Shown here piece after piece: positions 16,609-24,430 of a stretch of DNA of 64,000 bases. Where the stretch lies: contig NZ_LQXR01000008.1 of assembly GCF_001590725.1 (NCBI RefSeq), positions 1-64,000 on the forward strand, given 5' to 3'. Below the pieces are notes generated by a model that was given only the letters and a program-made list of their open reading frames with translations, did no database searches and had not been told where the DNA came from. A program made the translations under genes and the position numbers. Source of the stretch: Snodgrassella sp. CFCC 13594 (GTDB lineage: Bacteria > Pseudomonadota > Gammaproteobacteria > Burkholderiales > Neisseriaceae). How positions within the stretch are numbered: the stretch's first letter is position 1; the number at the start of each line of letters is the position of its first letter.

Positions 16609-18197
16609 CGGCTTGCCCCAGTAAATCAGCCAGATACAGCGCCTTTTGCATATAGCCTTGTAACTCTTTATTGTCCATCGTCGGGAACAGTGCAGTTAAA
16701 GCCGTGCTCGCTTCCTCATAGCTGTCACAGCCCATGACGGCAGCTGTGGCCTGTTTTAAAACAGGGTTTAATTGGGCATTAAAATCCGGTACCAACATGC
16801 CTTCATCCACCACACCATCTAACAACTGCTGTGGTGTTTGTCGCGCGCCAGTGTTTGCTGACAGCGCTGCAGTTTTACTACCAGTGCAACAAGAGCAGCT
16901 TGGCATGCGTCCAGTCAAGGCTGCTTGGGCCGTTGGGGCTGCGGTGGCCAAAAGCTGCTCGCCGTCTTGCGCATCGGGAATGGCCAGTTTTTCACGCGCC
17001 CAAGGCTCCGGTATCTGTACGCCCACATCCACCAATTTCGGCAGCGCGTCAGCAAATTGTGCTAAGTCGGCAACCTCGCGGGTATCAAATTCAAATGATG
17101 GCACACGGCGTGGATCAACCCCGGGGAAGTTCACCATCAAATACGGCAGGATAATTTGCTTGGTGATGGTTTGTGCCAGGCGCTTGCATCCGACACCATC
17201 AAATCGCGGCGTACTTCGTTGTGTACTTGACCCAGAGCATTGGTGCTTGATTTGCCATCAGCGCCACTGGTGAGCGTTTGGCCAAGTATCAATCGCGCCG
17301 CCGATTTCTCGCACCAATCTATCATGGTCATAAACGGATTATTGGTGCTGCTGGTGCCGCTCGCCGCCTGAATAATTTCAATCTCCATCCCATCAGGCAT
17401 AATGCCCGCCGCGTTGTGTCCAATTTCCGCCACCGCGCGCAGCAACGTGGTTTTGTCTTTTTCAGTGGCACCAGCGCCGTATTTACCAATCCGAATGGGC
17501 ATGCCGTAGAGCTCTAAAAACTCGGCAAAATCACTGGATGAATAATGCTTAAACATATACAGCCAAGCTAGTGTACGAAATAAACCATTTCGCGCCGCTT
17601 GCACGCTGCGGCTTTTGTGCTTGTGCACCACCCAGCCCAGTGGCCACAATGTTTCGCCCTGTTGGTTATCTGGCGTTTTGAGTAATAGCCATCTTCTTTA
17701 TCCCAACGGAACCACGCTTGCGGGCGGTGGGTAAATGACACCGGCAAGTGCAAGCCGTTGACCATTTCCCATTCAATCTCAATCGGGGCAAAGCCATGGC
17801 CAACTGAATCCATCATGTCGAGCAGTAAATCTTCAAAGCCATCAATGCCATCAATCAGCTCGTCTGCGGCTTCAGCCAGCTTATCTTCAGCGGGTGTTGG
17901 GTTACGTGGCGGGGCAATGCGGTAATCCAAAGTCAATATTGCATTCTTGCGCGTGGCCACAGCAGAACCAATGGCACTGTCTCGCTCTTCAATGTCCATA
18001 TACAGCTCATGCTGCGCCGTGATGTCGCCATTCTCCGCATCATCAAACAGGCTTTTCAACTTAGATGGTGTGATGCTGTTCGACGGGTGGTCACTTAAAA
18101 CGCGGGTGACTTCAGTAATGCGTGCCGCCGATGTTTGCAAATCGGCAGGCAGCGCTACCTTTTCAACCTTGCTTTTGTCTTTCTTTTTCTTGGCCAT
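16595..18197 (-). pseudogene. Portal protein (Mu gp29, DUF935), broken by two apparent single-base deletions
   Basis: Three consecutive frames encode successive thirds of a DUF935 portal. From ATG 18197 (GGAGATAACCC upstream) the frame runs to GYYSK, where TTTT at 17676-17679 needs one more T. The second frame (WPLGWVVHKHKSR... to DLMVSDA) breaks at about 17184 and continues as RLAQTITKQIILPYLMVNFPG in the third. Adding one base at each site gives ~534 residues, the normal portal length. The portal is essential for packaging, so either the prophage is dead or, more likely given similar lesions elsewhere, these are sequencing errors. It lies between the terminase large subunit and MuF. Confidence 0.85.
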
Positions 18198-18202
18198 GTG
18201 GG

Positions 18203-19819
18203 TTATCTCCATTTACTGCGCATATCAGAAAAATCATCATCGTGAACGCTTTGCCATTCGATCGGTGCGCTACCGGTTGTGGCCAACATCCACAGCATTT
18301 GTAGCGCATCGGGGCCGTCGTCGTGGTCGGCCATAGGGAAGTGACGAAGCTGGTCTATCAGCGTGACTTGACCTGGATGCAGACGAATCAGGCCGTTGGC
18401 CATGTGCGGCTGTAGGGCTTCAATTCGCAGCATTTTGTCTGTAATCGGCTTGATGCCGCGTGCCGGTACCGGAATACCCATCGCTGCCGAACGCTTTACT
18501 AATTCAGTCTTGAGAAATTCTTGAAACTGCACTGTTTCCACAGCCCACACCAAGCAGCGATACTCGCGTTGCAATTCAATCACGTCTGAAATGATGCGGT
18601 CAGGTAGGCGCTTTTTAATCAACGCTTCAACTACATCGAGCACGCCTGTGCTGCGATTAAAACCACCCACCAACAGTGCAGACGGGTCGCGAGCATTGCC
18701 CGCTTTGCCGAGGCTCGGGTCGCAAGCGCCGTAAAATACCCATTCATTTAACCGATTTACCCAAAATTGAATGGCATTGGCAAAGGGCGCAGCATCGCCC
18801 GCCAGTGGGTCGTTTTGATACTCTGAATCAAAAGCCAAGTGGCCGTTTTTAGCGCGGATAATCATCAACGCCAACACGCCACGCGCAGCCCAACTGGTGA
18901 CAGCACCGGCCAGCATCTCGGTTTTATTGGTTTCATAAAAAGCGGTGGCTACTTCTTTGCCTTCGTTGCGGTGCAGCTCTTCCCAGCGGTCCCACAGCAC
19001 CATATTGTCTGGCCACCGGATCATGGCTTTGAAGCGTGCCGTGTGCCAATACTCATTCTTGAGCGTGCGGCTCAATACACTGTCGTAGTGCAAAATCGTG
19101 CCGATATAGACCACATCGTACTTTTGGCCAACACCACCCAAAGGCATGATGGTTTTGGTCAGCCAACCCTGCAGCTTGTCGCGTTGCTCTGGATTGCGCA
19201 CCTGGTCGTCATTCTCAATATCATCCAACACCGTCAAATCAGGACGATATGGGCCATGGCGCAAGCCGCGCAGCTTTTTTCCTGAACCGGCTACTTGAAC
19301 CTTGATGTCATTGGCGGTCACGATCGTACCGGCTTGCCACACCCGTCCACCGCCAGTCACTTCGGCAAAATCAGTGCTTAAACGCGGGTTAAACTCCAGC
19401 TCGGCTTTAATCGCTTCGAGCATCGGATAAGCCTGGTCAATGCTGTCCATTACAATCACAATGTAGTGCTTCTGCTGGGTCACAATGCACCACAGCGTAA
19501 ACAGCTGCGTCACCATCGTTGATTTGGCTTCACCACGCGGCGCGGCAATGGCTTCATTCTCGCCATCCTTGCTGCTGACAATTTCAGGCAGCCTGGTGTA
19601 TAAATAGCGGTGTAGTTCCGAGCGCTCTGAGCTTTTGATGTAATGTGGGAAATAGGTGTTCACAAAGAATTCATACCCGTGCACTGGGTCGAACACCTTC
19701 GCGCGACGCTCGGCCACCGCTGCCGGTTCTGGGTCGAAACCCACAACCTCGGCTTCAATCATGCGACGCAGATTTGCAGCGATTTCGGCTAGGTTTTTTT
19801 GAAATTCTTTGTTTTTCAT
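18203..19819 (-). CDS. Terminase large subunit (Mu gp28)
   Basis: A 538-residue packaging motor. The ATPase half has a variant Walker A (APRGEAKST, residues 93-101) and Walker B (LTVLDD, acidic pair at 199-200). The nuclease half has GACDPSLGK and a late DDGPDALQ motif carrying metal-binding acidic residues. It cuts and pumps prophage DNA with flanking host DNA into the head. Upstream, a reversed cargo gene separates it from the small subunit. An exact uptake 12-mer occurs within it at 19583-19594. Confidence 0.93.
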   Translation of the reverse strand: MKNKEFQKNLAEIAANLRRMIEAEVVGFDPEPAAVAERRAKVFDPVHGYEFFVNTYFPHYIKSSERSELHRYLYTRLPEIVSSKDGENEAIAAPRGEAKSTMVTQLFTLWCIVTQQKHYIVIVMDSIDQAYPMLEAIKAELEFNPRLSTDFAEVTGGGRVWQAGTIVTANDIKVQVAGSGKKLRGLRHGPYRPDLTVLDDIENDDQVRNPEQRDKLQGWLTKTIMPLGGVGQKYDVVYIGTILHYDSVLSRTLKNEYWHTARFKAMIRWPDNMVLWDRWEELHRNEGKEVATAFYETNKTEMLAGAVTSWAARGVLALMIIRAKNGHLAFDSEYQNDPLAGDAAPFANAIQFWVNRLNEWVFYGACDPSLGKAGNARDPSALLVGGFNRSTGVLDVVEALIKKRLPDRIISDVIELQREYRCLVWAVETVQFQEFLKTELVKRSAAMGIPVPARGIKPITDKMLRIEALQPHMANGLIRLHPGQVTLIDQLRHFPMADHDDGPDALQMLWMLATTGSAPIEWQSVHDDDFSDMRSKWR

Positions 19820-19835
19820 TTTTTATGGTGTCCCA

Positions 19836-20330
19836 ATGTATATTGATCGTAAATTACAGCTTAAACTCTTGCAAAATTTAACAGATGAATTTCCCGAATG
19901 CCCTGCTCAATCTTTCTATGATGAGCAAGTTAAAGAACATGGGGAAAAGCAGGTTGTTGGTAATCTTTTATATTTAGATGAACATGGACTTATTTCACTC
20001 AAGCAATCCCAATGCTATGGGGAAAGCATGCCATCAGCAATTTGGGCGCTAACTAAGCCCACAGCAAAAGGCATTGATTTTCTAGCCGATGATGGCGGCT
20101 TATCGGCTATTCTCGGGATTGTCACGGTTAAGCTGCACTCTGACACCATCAAAGATTTGCTAACTGCCAAAATCGATGCCTCCGATTTACCCTCTGAAGA
20201 AAAAGAACACTACAAATCTTCGCTTTCGACCATTAAAGATTCTGCATTAACCAGAATCACTGAGCTTGCCATTGAAAACGCTCCGTGGGCGGTTATGCTC
20301 GGAGTCATAAAGACTGCAATAAGCAGCTAA
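19836..20330 (+). CDS. Reversed cargo gene in the packaging module, unknown function
   Basis: A 164-residue protein on the strand opposite to all neighbouring phage genes. The N-terminal ~80 residues look like a winged helix (QLKLLQNLTDEFPE, GNLLYLDEHGLISL, LTKPTAKGIDFL). DDGGLSAILGIVTVKLHSDTI follows, then a charged helix and a hydrophobic C-terminus. I recall similar unnamed proteins in enterobacterial prophages and islands. Its stop overlaps the convergent stop of the small terminase, and its start is 16 bases from the divergent large-terminase start. The reversed setting marks it as an accessory insertion with its own promoter. Confidence 0.75.
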   Translation: MYIDRKLQLKLLQNLTDEFPECPAQSFYDEQVKEHGEKQVVGNLLYLDEHGLISLKQSQCYGESMPSAIWALTKPTAKGIDFLADDGGLSAILGIVTVKLHSDTIKDLLTAKIDASDLPSEEKEHYKSSLSTIKDSALTRITELAIENAPWAVMLGVIKTAISS

Positions 20331-20827
20331 CCAAACCGCTTCTGAATCTCCGCCCCAAACGGCTGCAGCATTTCAACAAATGCTTGCAGATGCTTGGGGT
20401 ATTTTTGTTGCACAAACTTACCCAGCATATCCAGCACTTCAATAGCAGTGGCCAGCTGACTGGTTTCAGGCAACACCTTGCGGCTCGCGGCAGTGGTTTT
20501 GGTAAACGCATCAGCCAAGCTGGTCAGCATCTCCACTTTTGTCATTGCGGGCAGCTCTTCATCTGCATTGATTTTTTCCATTGTTGCCTGGTACTGCACC
20601 AAAAATCCGGTCAAGATCGAACGACTCAATTCCTCAAGCCCACCGCCAGCGATGGTGTGTGCCGCGCGCACTTTGTCCCAATCATCGCCCAGCTGTTTGT
20701 CCGCTTCTTTCCAGCGCCGCGCAGTGCCAATGGCCACACTGGCCATCACCGCCGCCATTTCCAGCGGCTGCTGTTCAAACACATAGAGGCGCCGTACTTT
20801 TTCGCGGGTTTCTTTCGGGTGCGCCAT
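20327..20827 (-). CDS. Terminase small subunit-like protein (Mu gp27, DUF1804)
   Basis: A 166-residue DUF1804 protein at the small-terminase position. The start region (HPKETREKVRRLYVFEQQPLEMAA, then GTARRW) is a HTH like those of small terminases that recognise packaging sites. The rest is helical. The ATG at 20827 immediately follows the upstream gene. It ends overlapping the reversed cargo gene, which separates it from its large-subunit partner. Confidence 0.82.
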   Translation of the reverse strand: MAHPKETREKVRRLYVFEQQPLEMAAVMASVAIGTARRWKEADKQLGDDWDKVRAAHTIAGGGLEELSRSILTGFLVQYQATMEKINADEELPAMTKVEMLTSLADAFTKTTAASRKVLPETSQLATAIEVLDMLGKFVQQKYPKHLQAFVEMLQPFGAEIQKRFG

Positions 20828-20828
20828 A

Positions 20829-21047
20829 TCAGCCACCAAACTTCACGCGCAGCAGCTCAATCGCCGTGGTCACCAGACCACCAGCCAGCCCGCCAGCGGC
20901 CGCGCCGTTTACCAATGCTGTGCGCTTACAGTCTTTGTGAATCTGATCGAGGCGTTCATTGACCACTGTTTGGTTTTCAATAATCGTGTCTTGTTTTTGC
21001 TCAATGCGGTTTAATTGAGCCAATAATGGGTCATTTGTCATGGTCAT
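20829..21047 (-). CDS. Small protein with one membrane-like helix
   Basis: A 72-residue protein. A charged coiled-coil half (LLAQLNRIEQKQDTIIENQT) is followed by KDCKRTALVNGAAAGGLAGG and a hydrophobic helix. It is coupled to the upstream gene by TAATG. In this position Mu-like phages carry gp25/gp26-type membrane proteins of unclear role, perhaps in lysis or packaging. I do not recognise a specific family. Confidence 0.65.
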   Translation of the reverse strand: MTMTNDPLLAQLNRIEQKQDTIIENQTVVNERLDQIHKDCKRTALVNGAAAGGLAGGLVTTAIELLRVKFGG

Positions 21048-21319
21048 TATTTGTCTGCTTTCTTATCCAATTTTTCTGATACTTCTTTTAAGTCAGCGCG
21101 AATTTCTTTGAGTAGACCAGTAATTTGCTCATTCTCACGGCGCGCATCATCCCGGCTTTGGTAAGCTAGCCGCACGTTATTGATGTCCTGACGCAACTCT
21201 TTGCATTCTTCGCTGCTCTGGCTAATGCGTTTTGAAATGGAATTTACCCAAGCCCACAGCGCGCTGGTGAGTAAACCAAAGACAGCACTAAAGGCCACTT
21301 CAAAGCTGATTGCGTTCAT
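21047..21319 (-). CDS. DUF2730-like membrane/coiled-coil protein (Mu gp25/26 position)
   Basis: A 90-residue protein with one N-terminal membrane segment (AFSAVFGLLTSALWAWV) and a long charged coiled coil rich in Glu/Lys. This is the DUF2730 pattern found before the small terminase in Mu-like phages. It overlaps the preceding gene by ATGA and the next by TAATG. The function is not established; topology suggests the coil faces one side of the inner membrane. Confidence 0.7.
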   Translation of the reverse strand: MNAISFEVAFSAVFGLLTSALWAWVNSISKRISQSSEECKELRQDINNVRLAYQSRDDARRENEQITGLLKEIRADLKEVSEKLDKKADK

Positions 21320-21660
21320 TCGTCACCTCCAAACACGACGCGGCACTGAAGCCAGTCTTTTTTCGGGTCGGCCACCACCAGCGCTTGGCCATCTTGCTCA
21401 ACATCAAATGCGGCGCTTAAATGCTGTTCAATGGCTTGTTTCTGGTGTGGCAATGCAATCCAGCCAGCTTGCAGCACAAACGTCACATCAAAATGCCTGT
21501 CCATGCGCATGTGGTGCACCCAGCTCGTGCGCGTCAGCTTTTCAGCCACCGCTGCAATAAAGCTTTCCTGCTCATCCATTTTGCGCAAGCCATATTCAAT
21601 ATCCATGTGCTTTTGTGCCAAAATCATGTTGGCTAATTCACGATACGATTTCGCACTCAT
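21316..21660 (-). CDS. Conserved prophage protein of unknown function
   Basis: A 114-residue soluble-looking protein starting MSAKSYRELANMILAQKH, with no signal peptide or membrane helix. ATGA overlaps at both ends place it in the same translational chain as the spanin and DUF2730 genes. I do not recognise its family. Location between lysis and packaging genes suggests a late structural or assembly helper. Confidence 0.65.
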   Translation of the reverse strand: MSAKSYRELANMILAQKHMDIEYGLRKMDEQESFIAAVAEKLTRTSWVHHMRMDRHFDVTFVLQAGWIALPHQKQAIEQHLSAAFDVEQDGQALVVADPKKDWLQCRVVFGGDE

Positions 21661-21938
21661 TTAGCACCACCCGTGGCCCAGCTCCTCCACGCCTTATTTT
21701 GGTTTTCCAATTCGCCGACATACACGCCAAAATCTGCCGCATGCTCTAAGATGGTCTTGGTATCGCCTGCAGCCGGTGCAGCTGGGCGCACGGGTGCTAC
21801 CAGCAAAGCACCTGGCGGGGTTGGCATCGTGGGCACTTCAACGGTTTTAATAACCGAGGGCGCGCTTGTATTGCTGCAAGCCGTTAGCGCCAAAGCCATC
21901 AATGCACTGGCTATCAGCTTTGTCTTTTGCAATCGCAT
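21657..21938 (-). CDS. Outer-membrane spanin lipoprotein (Rz1-like)
   Basis: A 93-residue lipoprotein starting inside the Rz-like gene in another frame (overlap of 92 bases). The signal peptide MRLQKTKLIASALMALALTAC has a clear lipobox (LTAC). The mature part is Pro-rich (PTMPTPPG, PVRPAAPAAG), as in Rz1 o-spanins. With Rz it would link and fuse inner and outer membranes at the last step of lysis. The nested arrangement itself is strong evidence. Confidence 0.85.
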   Translation of the reverse strand: MRLQKTKLIASALMALALTACSNTSAPSVIKTVEVPTMPTPPGALLVAPVRPAAPAAGDTKTILEHAADFGVYVGELENQNKAWRSWATGGAK

Positions 21939-22260
21939 CACTAATCCCTTTCTTGGTTTCTGCCGCACGCTCGCGGGTTTGGTTGTTTGCCGTAGCCAGC
22001 TCTTGATCGGCCTGTGCCGCGCGGGTTTGCCATGCCGCGGCAGCTTCGTTGGCTTTAGCCAGTGTCTGGTTGTATTCAGCCTGCGCGGCAACAGCTTGCT
22101 GTGCATACTGTTGCTTGAGCGCCGACAACTCAGCCTGAATACTTTCTTTGCCCGATTGATACCCACTAAAATAAAGGGCAATGGCTGCAACAACCGCTAC
22201 AATCAACTGCCAGTATTGGCGTGCAAAAGCCGATAAAACCGTTAAGAAATTAAGCATCAT
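21847..22260 (-). CDS. Inner-membrane spanin (Rz-like)
   Basis: A 137-residue protein with an N-terminal signal anchor (ARQYWQLIVAVVAAIALYFS) followed by a long Ala/Gln/Glu coiled coil typical of i-spanins. I chose the ATG at 22260, which overlaps the end of the holin-like gene and has GGAAACC upstream; a longer reading to 22404 is a shadow of that gene. Its 3' quarter contains the Rz1 start in another frame. Confidence 0.82.
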   Translation of the reverse strand: MMLNFLTVLSAFARQYWQLIVAVVAAIALYFSGYQSGKESIQAELSALKQQYAQQAVAAQAEYNQTLAKANEAAAAWQTRAAQADQELATANNQTRERAAETKKGISDAIAKDKADSQCIDGFGANGLQQYKRALGY

Positions 22261-22492
22261 TGGTTTCCTTTTCTTGCTGTTTTGCTGCAATCCAGCGCCG
22301 CGCCACTGCATAACCGCCCACCAAGCCCAAATACGCAATCCACACCTCATAAGGCGGCGCAGGCTCAACCACAAATTTATAAGTGCCCGTGGCAGCGGCC
22401 ACATTGGCCCAAAGCTTTGAGTGGCTGATTGCGCCGGTGCCGGGGTTTGTAATCAAGCCCAGCGGCCATTTGAGTATAGTTTTGATACTCAC
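22250..22492 (-). CDS. Holin-like small membrane protein
   Basis: An 80-residue protein starting at a GTG that overlaps the amidase stop (GTGA). It has membrane-leaning segments around KLWANVAAATGTYKFVV and VWIAYLGLVGGYAVARRWI and a charged tail (AAKQQEKETNDA). It resembles the three-helix (3TM) holins of Mu-like phages. Its place between endolysin and spanins supports a pore that times amidase action. Confidence 0.65.
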   Translation of the reverse strand: MSIKTILKWPLGLITNPGTGAISHSKLWANVAAATGTYKFVVEPAPPYEVWIAYLGLVGGYAVARRWIAAKQQEKETNDA

Positions 22493-23022
22493 TCGGCCAC
22501 CTCCGCCAGCACCCCAGCTACCGCTTTGGCCACCAGCCATTTTTTGTCATGCCACACCACCAACTCAGCATCATTACTGATAAAAAACAGCTCAAGAATG
22601 ATGCCACCATTGCGCACGTAACCCAGCCGATGGTGCTGGCCTGCGTTTTCCGGTTGCCAACCTTTATCGCCACGCAACGGGCTGCCGGTCACATCAGCCA
22701 CGGCTTTGCATAATTTTTGGCACAACAGTTTGTCTTTGCTTTGCGCCAAGGCTTCAACCCCGCGCGCGGTCTTATTTGCTGCGGCATTGCAGTGAAATTC
22801 GACAGCAACAGCGCTACCTGCTATCAGCTTGATGGCTTTATTCAAATCCAGATTGCCTTTGCCTTCGCCATCTGTGCGCGTATAGATGTTTTTTTGTGCG
22901 AGATAATGGGCCACCATATTGCGCATATCAGCTGCAATATCAGCCTCGCGGTTGGCGCCATTGACTGCGCCGGGGTCGGTATTGCTATGCCCGGCGGTGA
23001 TGGTGATGATTTTGGTGCTCAT
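22489..23022 (-). CDS. N-acetylmuramoyl-L-alanine amidase (endolysin)
   Basis: A 177-residue Amidase_3 enzyme that cuts the bond between muramic acid and the peptide stem. Zinc ligands fit His12 (TAGHSNTDPG), Glu26 and His77 (VEFHCNA), with catalytic Glu143 (GGIILELFF). No signal peptide is seen, so release would depend on the holin. It heads the lysis block. A terminator-like hairpin lies directly before its ATG and no normal ribosome site is outside that hairpin. Confidence 0.92.
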   Translation of the reverse strand: MSTKIITITAGHSNTDPGAVNGANREADIAADMRNMVAHYLAQKNIYTRTDGEGKGNLDLNKAIKLIAGSAVAVEFHCNAAANKTARGVEALAQSKDKLLCQKLCKAVADVTGSPLRGDKGWQPENAGQHHRLGYVRNGGIILELFFISNDAELVVWHDKKWLVAKAVAGVLAEVAE

Positions 23023-23023
23023 A

Positions 23024-23054
23024 AAAAAATCCCAGTGATGGTTTACTGGGATTC
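23024..23054 (-). terminator. Terminator-like hairpin just before the amidase start
   Basis: Minus-strand AATCCCAGT-(8 bases)-ACTGGGATT then TTTTTT ending at the amidase ATG. It lies downstream of both mor and late element 4, so late transcripts must cross it. It may act as an attenuator or as a brake on translation. Confidence 0.65.
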
Positions 23055-23087
23055 AGTTTGCCGCGCAGGCGGGGTTTAACTAGAGTA

Positions 23088-23103
23088 GAAGCGCTTCAGT
23101 GGG
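23088..23103 (-). promoter_or_regulatory. Late-promoter element 4 (before lysis block)
   Basis: Minus-strand CCCACTGAAGCGCTTC followed by TACTCTAGTT, six bases after the mor stop and 65 bases before the amidase start. Its position equals Mu P-lys, which is activated by the product of the gene just upstream (C in Mu, here the Mor-like protein). Confidence 0.65.
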
Positions 23104-23108
23104 TCGGG

Positions 23109-23540
23109 TTAAAACAAATCCCGCTGGTGGGTAACCGGATCGGTGTGGCTGCGAATGATGTCATAAGCGGTTCTGTCGCTGATATTGTATTTCGGGCATA
23201 AAGTCTGAATCGCCATAACCCCGCTGGCACCGTCCAGCTCGGTCATGCGCAGGTAATCGTTTTTAAAACGAGCATTTCGCAGCAAGCGCAGCGCTTTTTC
23301 ACAACGCGGAATATAGTCCCGGCTGCCGCGGAATACAGACAGCAACTGGTGGGTTTTCTGCTCCCCAATTGCTCGGTATAAAATGCGCAGGCGCTCTGTT
23401 TCACGTATGCCCACACCGAACGCAAACGATGTGCCGCCAATCGCCTTGACCAGCGCCTCGGTCGCTGGAAAGCCAATAATCTCGGCAATGTCGCACACAA
23501 TTGCGGGCAAGTGCTGTTTGGCCAATTCCAATTCAGTCAT
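23109..23540 (-). CDS. mor: Mor/C-family transcription activator of late genes
   Basis: A 143-residue Mor family protein. It has the dimerisation-type N-terminus (LPAIVCDIAEIIGFPATEALVKAIGG cut into two helices), a central arm and a C-terminal HTH (YNISDRTAYDIIRS). Mu has two paralogues, Mor (middle) and C (late). Here I see only one, placed where C sits, directly before the lysis genes. It is therefore the likely ligand of the four repeated elements with GAAGCGCTTC dyads. Confidence 0.9.
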   Translation of the reverse strand: MTELELAKQHLPAIVCDIAEIIGFPATEALVKAIGGTSFAFGVGIRETERLRILYRAIGEQKTHQLLSVFRGSRDYIPRCEKALRLLRNARFKNDYLRMTELDGASGVMAIQTLCPKYNISDRTAYDIIRSHTDPVTHQRDLF

Positions 23541-23543
23541 GGA

Positions 23544-23954
23544 TCAATCCTTTCGGCGGTTGGCATAAATCTGCAAAGCGGCAATCAATTTGTGCATGTG
23601 CTCATCATTTAGCCATTGCACGCGATCAACGCGGAACATTTTGCGTGCCATGCCGTGTGCGTAATTCCACGGCAATTTGTTATCGGCGAGCAAAGCGCCG
23701 ACCTTTCGCAGCATTGGGTCTGCCGAGGTACGCGCACTCGGGCGTTTGTGTTTGGTGGGTGATGTTGGTGTGAAGCCTTGGCTGCGCATGGCTGCCAGTA
23801 CTGATTCGAGCTGGCCAACATCCATTTCAGTGCAAGATCGGTGCCCGGTTACGCGTTCAAGCAGCGCGCGATAAGTCGCGTCATCAAGCCCAAGTTGCGT
23901 TTGGCCAATTTTGATTTTTGCGATCAGCCCGCGGCGATTTTGAGAAGTTGCCAT
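23544..23954 (-). CDS. gemA: GemA-like regulatory protein (DUF1018)
   Basis: A 136-residue DUF1018 protein, the Mu GemA/gp16 family, found just before mor. Signs are LIAKIKIGQTQLGLDDATYRALL near the start (split by no gap) and a C-terminal KLPWNYAHGMARKMF segment. In Mu, GemA influences host gene expression and supercoiling, with the mechanism unclear. Only three bases separate it from mor, so they are co-transcribed. The 145-base gap upstream holds the HU terminator. Confidence 0.85.
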   Translation of the reverse strand: MATSQNRRGLIAKIKIGQTQLGLDDATYRALLERVTGHRSCTEMDVGQLESVLAAMRSQGFTPTSPTKHKRPSARTSADPMLRKVGALLADNKLPWNYAHGMARKMFRVDRVQWLNDEHMHKLIAALQIYANRRKD

Positions 23955-24055
23955 TTTTAACCCAGTGATGTATTTGTTTTATTTGGGTAAATTATCAATC
24001 AAAATAAATGCCATGTAATTCGCCAACGGAGTAAGTCGTGCGTATTTTTTACACA

Positions 24056-24082
24056 AAAAAAGCCCCGCATATAGCGGGGCTG
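24056..24082 (-). terminator. Terminator after the phage HU gene
   Basis: AGCCCCGC-ATATA-GCGGGGCT (24061-24081) followed on the minus strand by seven T. It separates the early block from gemA-mor, which then need their own (middle) promoter or read-through. Confidence 0.85.
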
Positions 24083-24098
24083 TCTGAAATATCGCTTT

Positions 24099-24377
24099 TT
24101 AATCGGCGTTTAAAGCCTCTTTTAATGCTTTGGCTTGTTTGAATTTTGCAGCGCGGCTGGCGGCAATCTCCAAGGCTTCGCCGGTTTTTGGGTTGCGGCC
24201 AGTGCGAGCCGCGCGTTCTCCCAAGCTGAATGTACCGAATCCCGGCAGAGTGATGGTTTCGCCCTGGACCAACACGCCCGCGATATTATCAGTAATCGCA
24301 GTCAAAGCAGCATCTGCTTGGGTTTTAGTGATACCGGCTTTTTCAGCAACAGCGGCAATTAGTTCAGATTTGTTCAT
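24099..24377 (-). CDS. HU-family DNA-bending protein encoded by the prophage
   Basis: A 92-residue HU/IHF family protein with the full signature: MNKSELIAAVAEKAGITKTQA, LPGFGTFSL, and the DNA-clamping arm GRNPKTGE. I chose the ATG at 24377, preceded by GGAG; four extra residues upstream are possible. Mu transposition needs host HU to shape the left end of the transpososome, so a phage-borne HU could support that step or compact packaged DNA. It is last in its transcript, before a terminator. Confidence 0.92.
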   Translation of the reverse strand: MNKSELIAAVAEKAGITKTQADAALTAITDNIAGVLVQGETITLPGFGTFSLGERAARTGRNPKTGEALEIAASRAAKFKQAKALKEALNAD

Positions 24378-24430
24378 GTGGTACTCCAAAAAAGTTGGGG
24401 ATTATAGCGGCAAACCCTGCCGCTGTGGGG

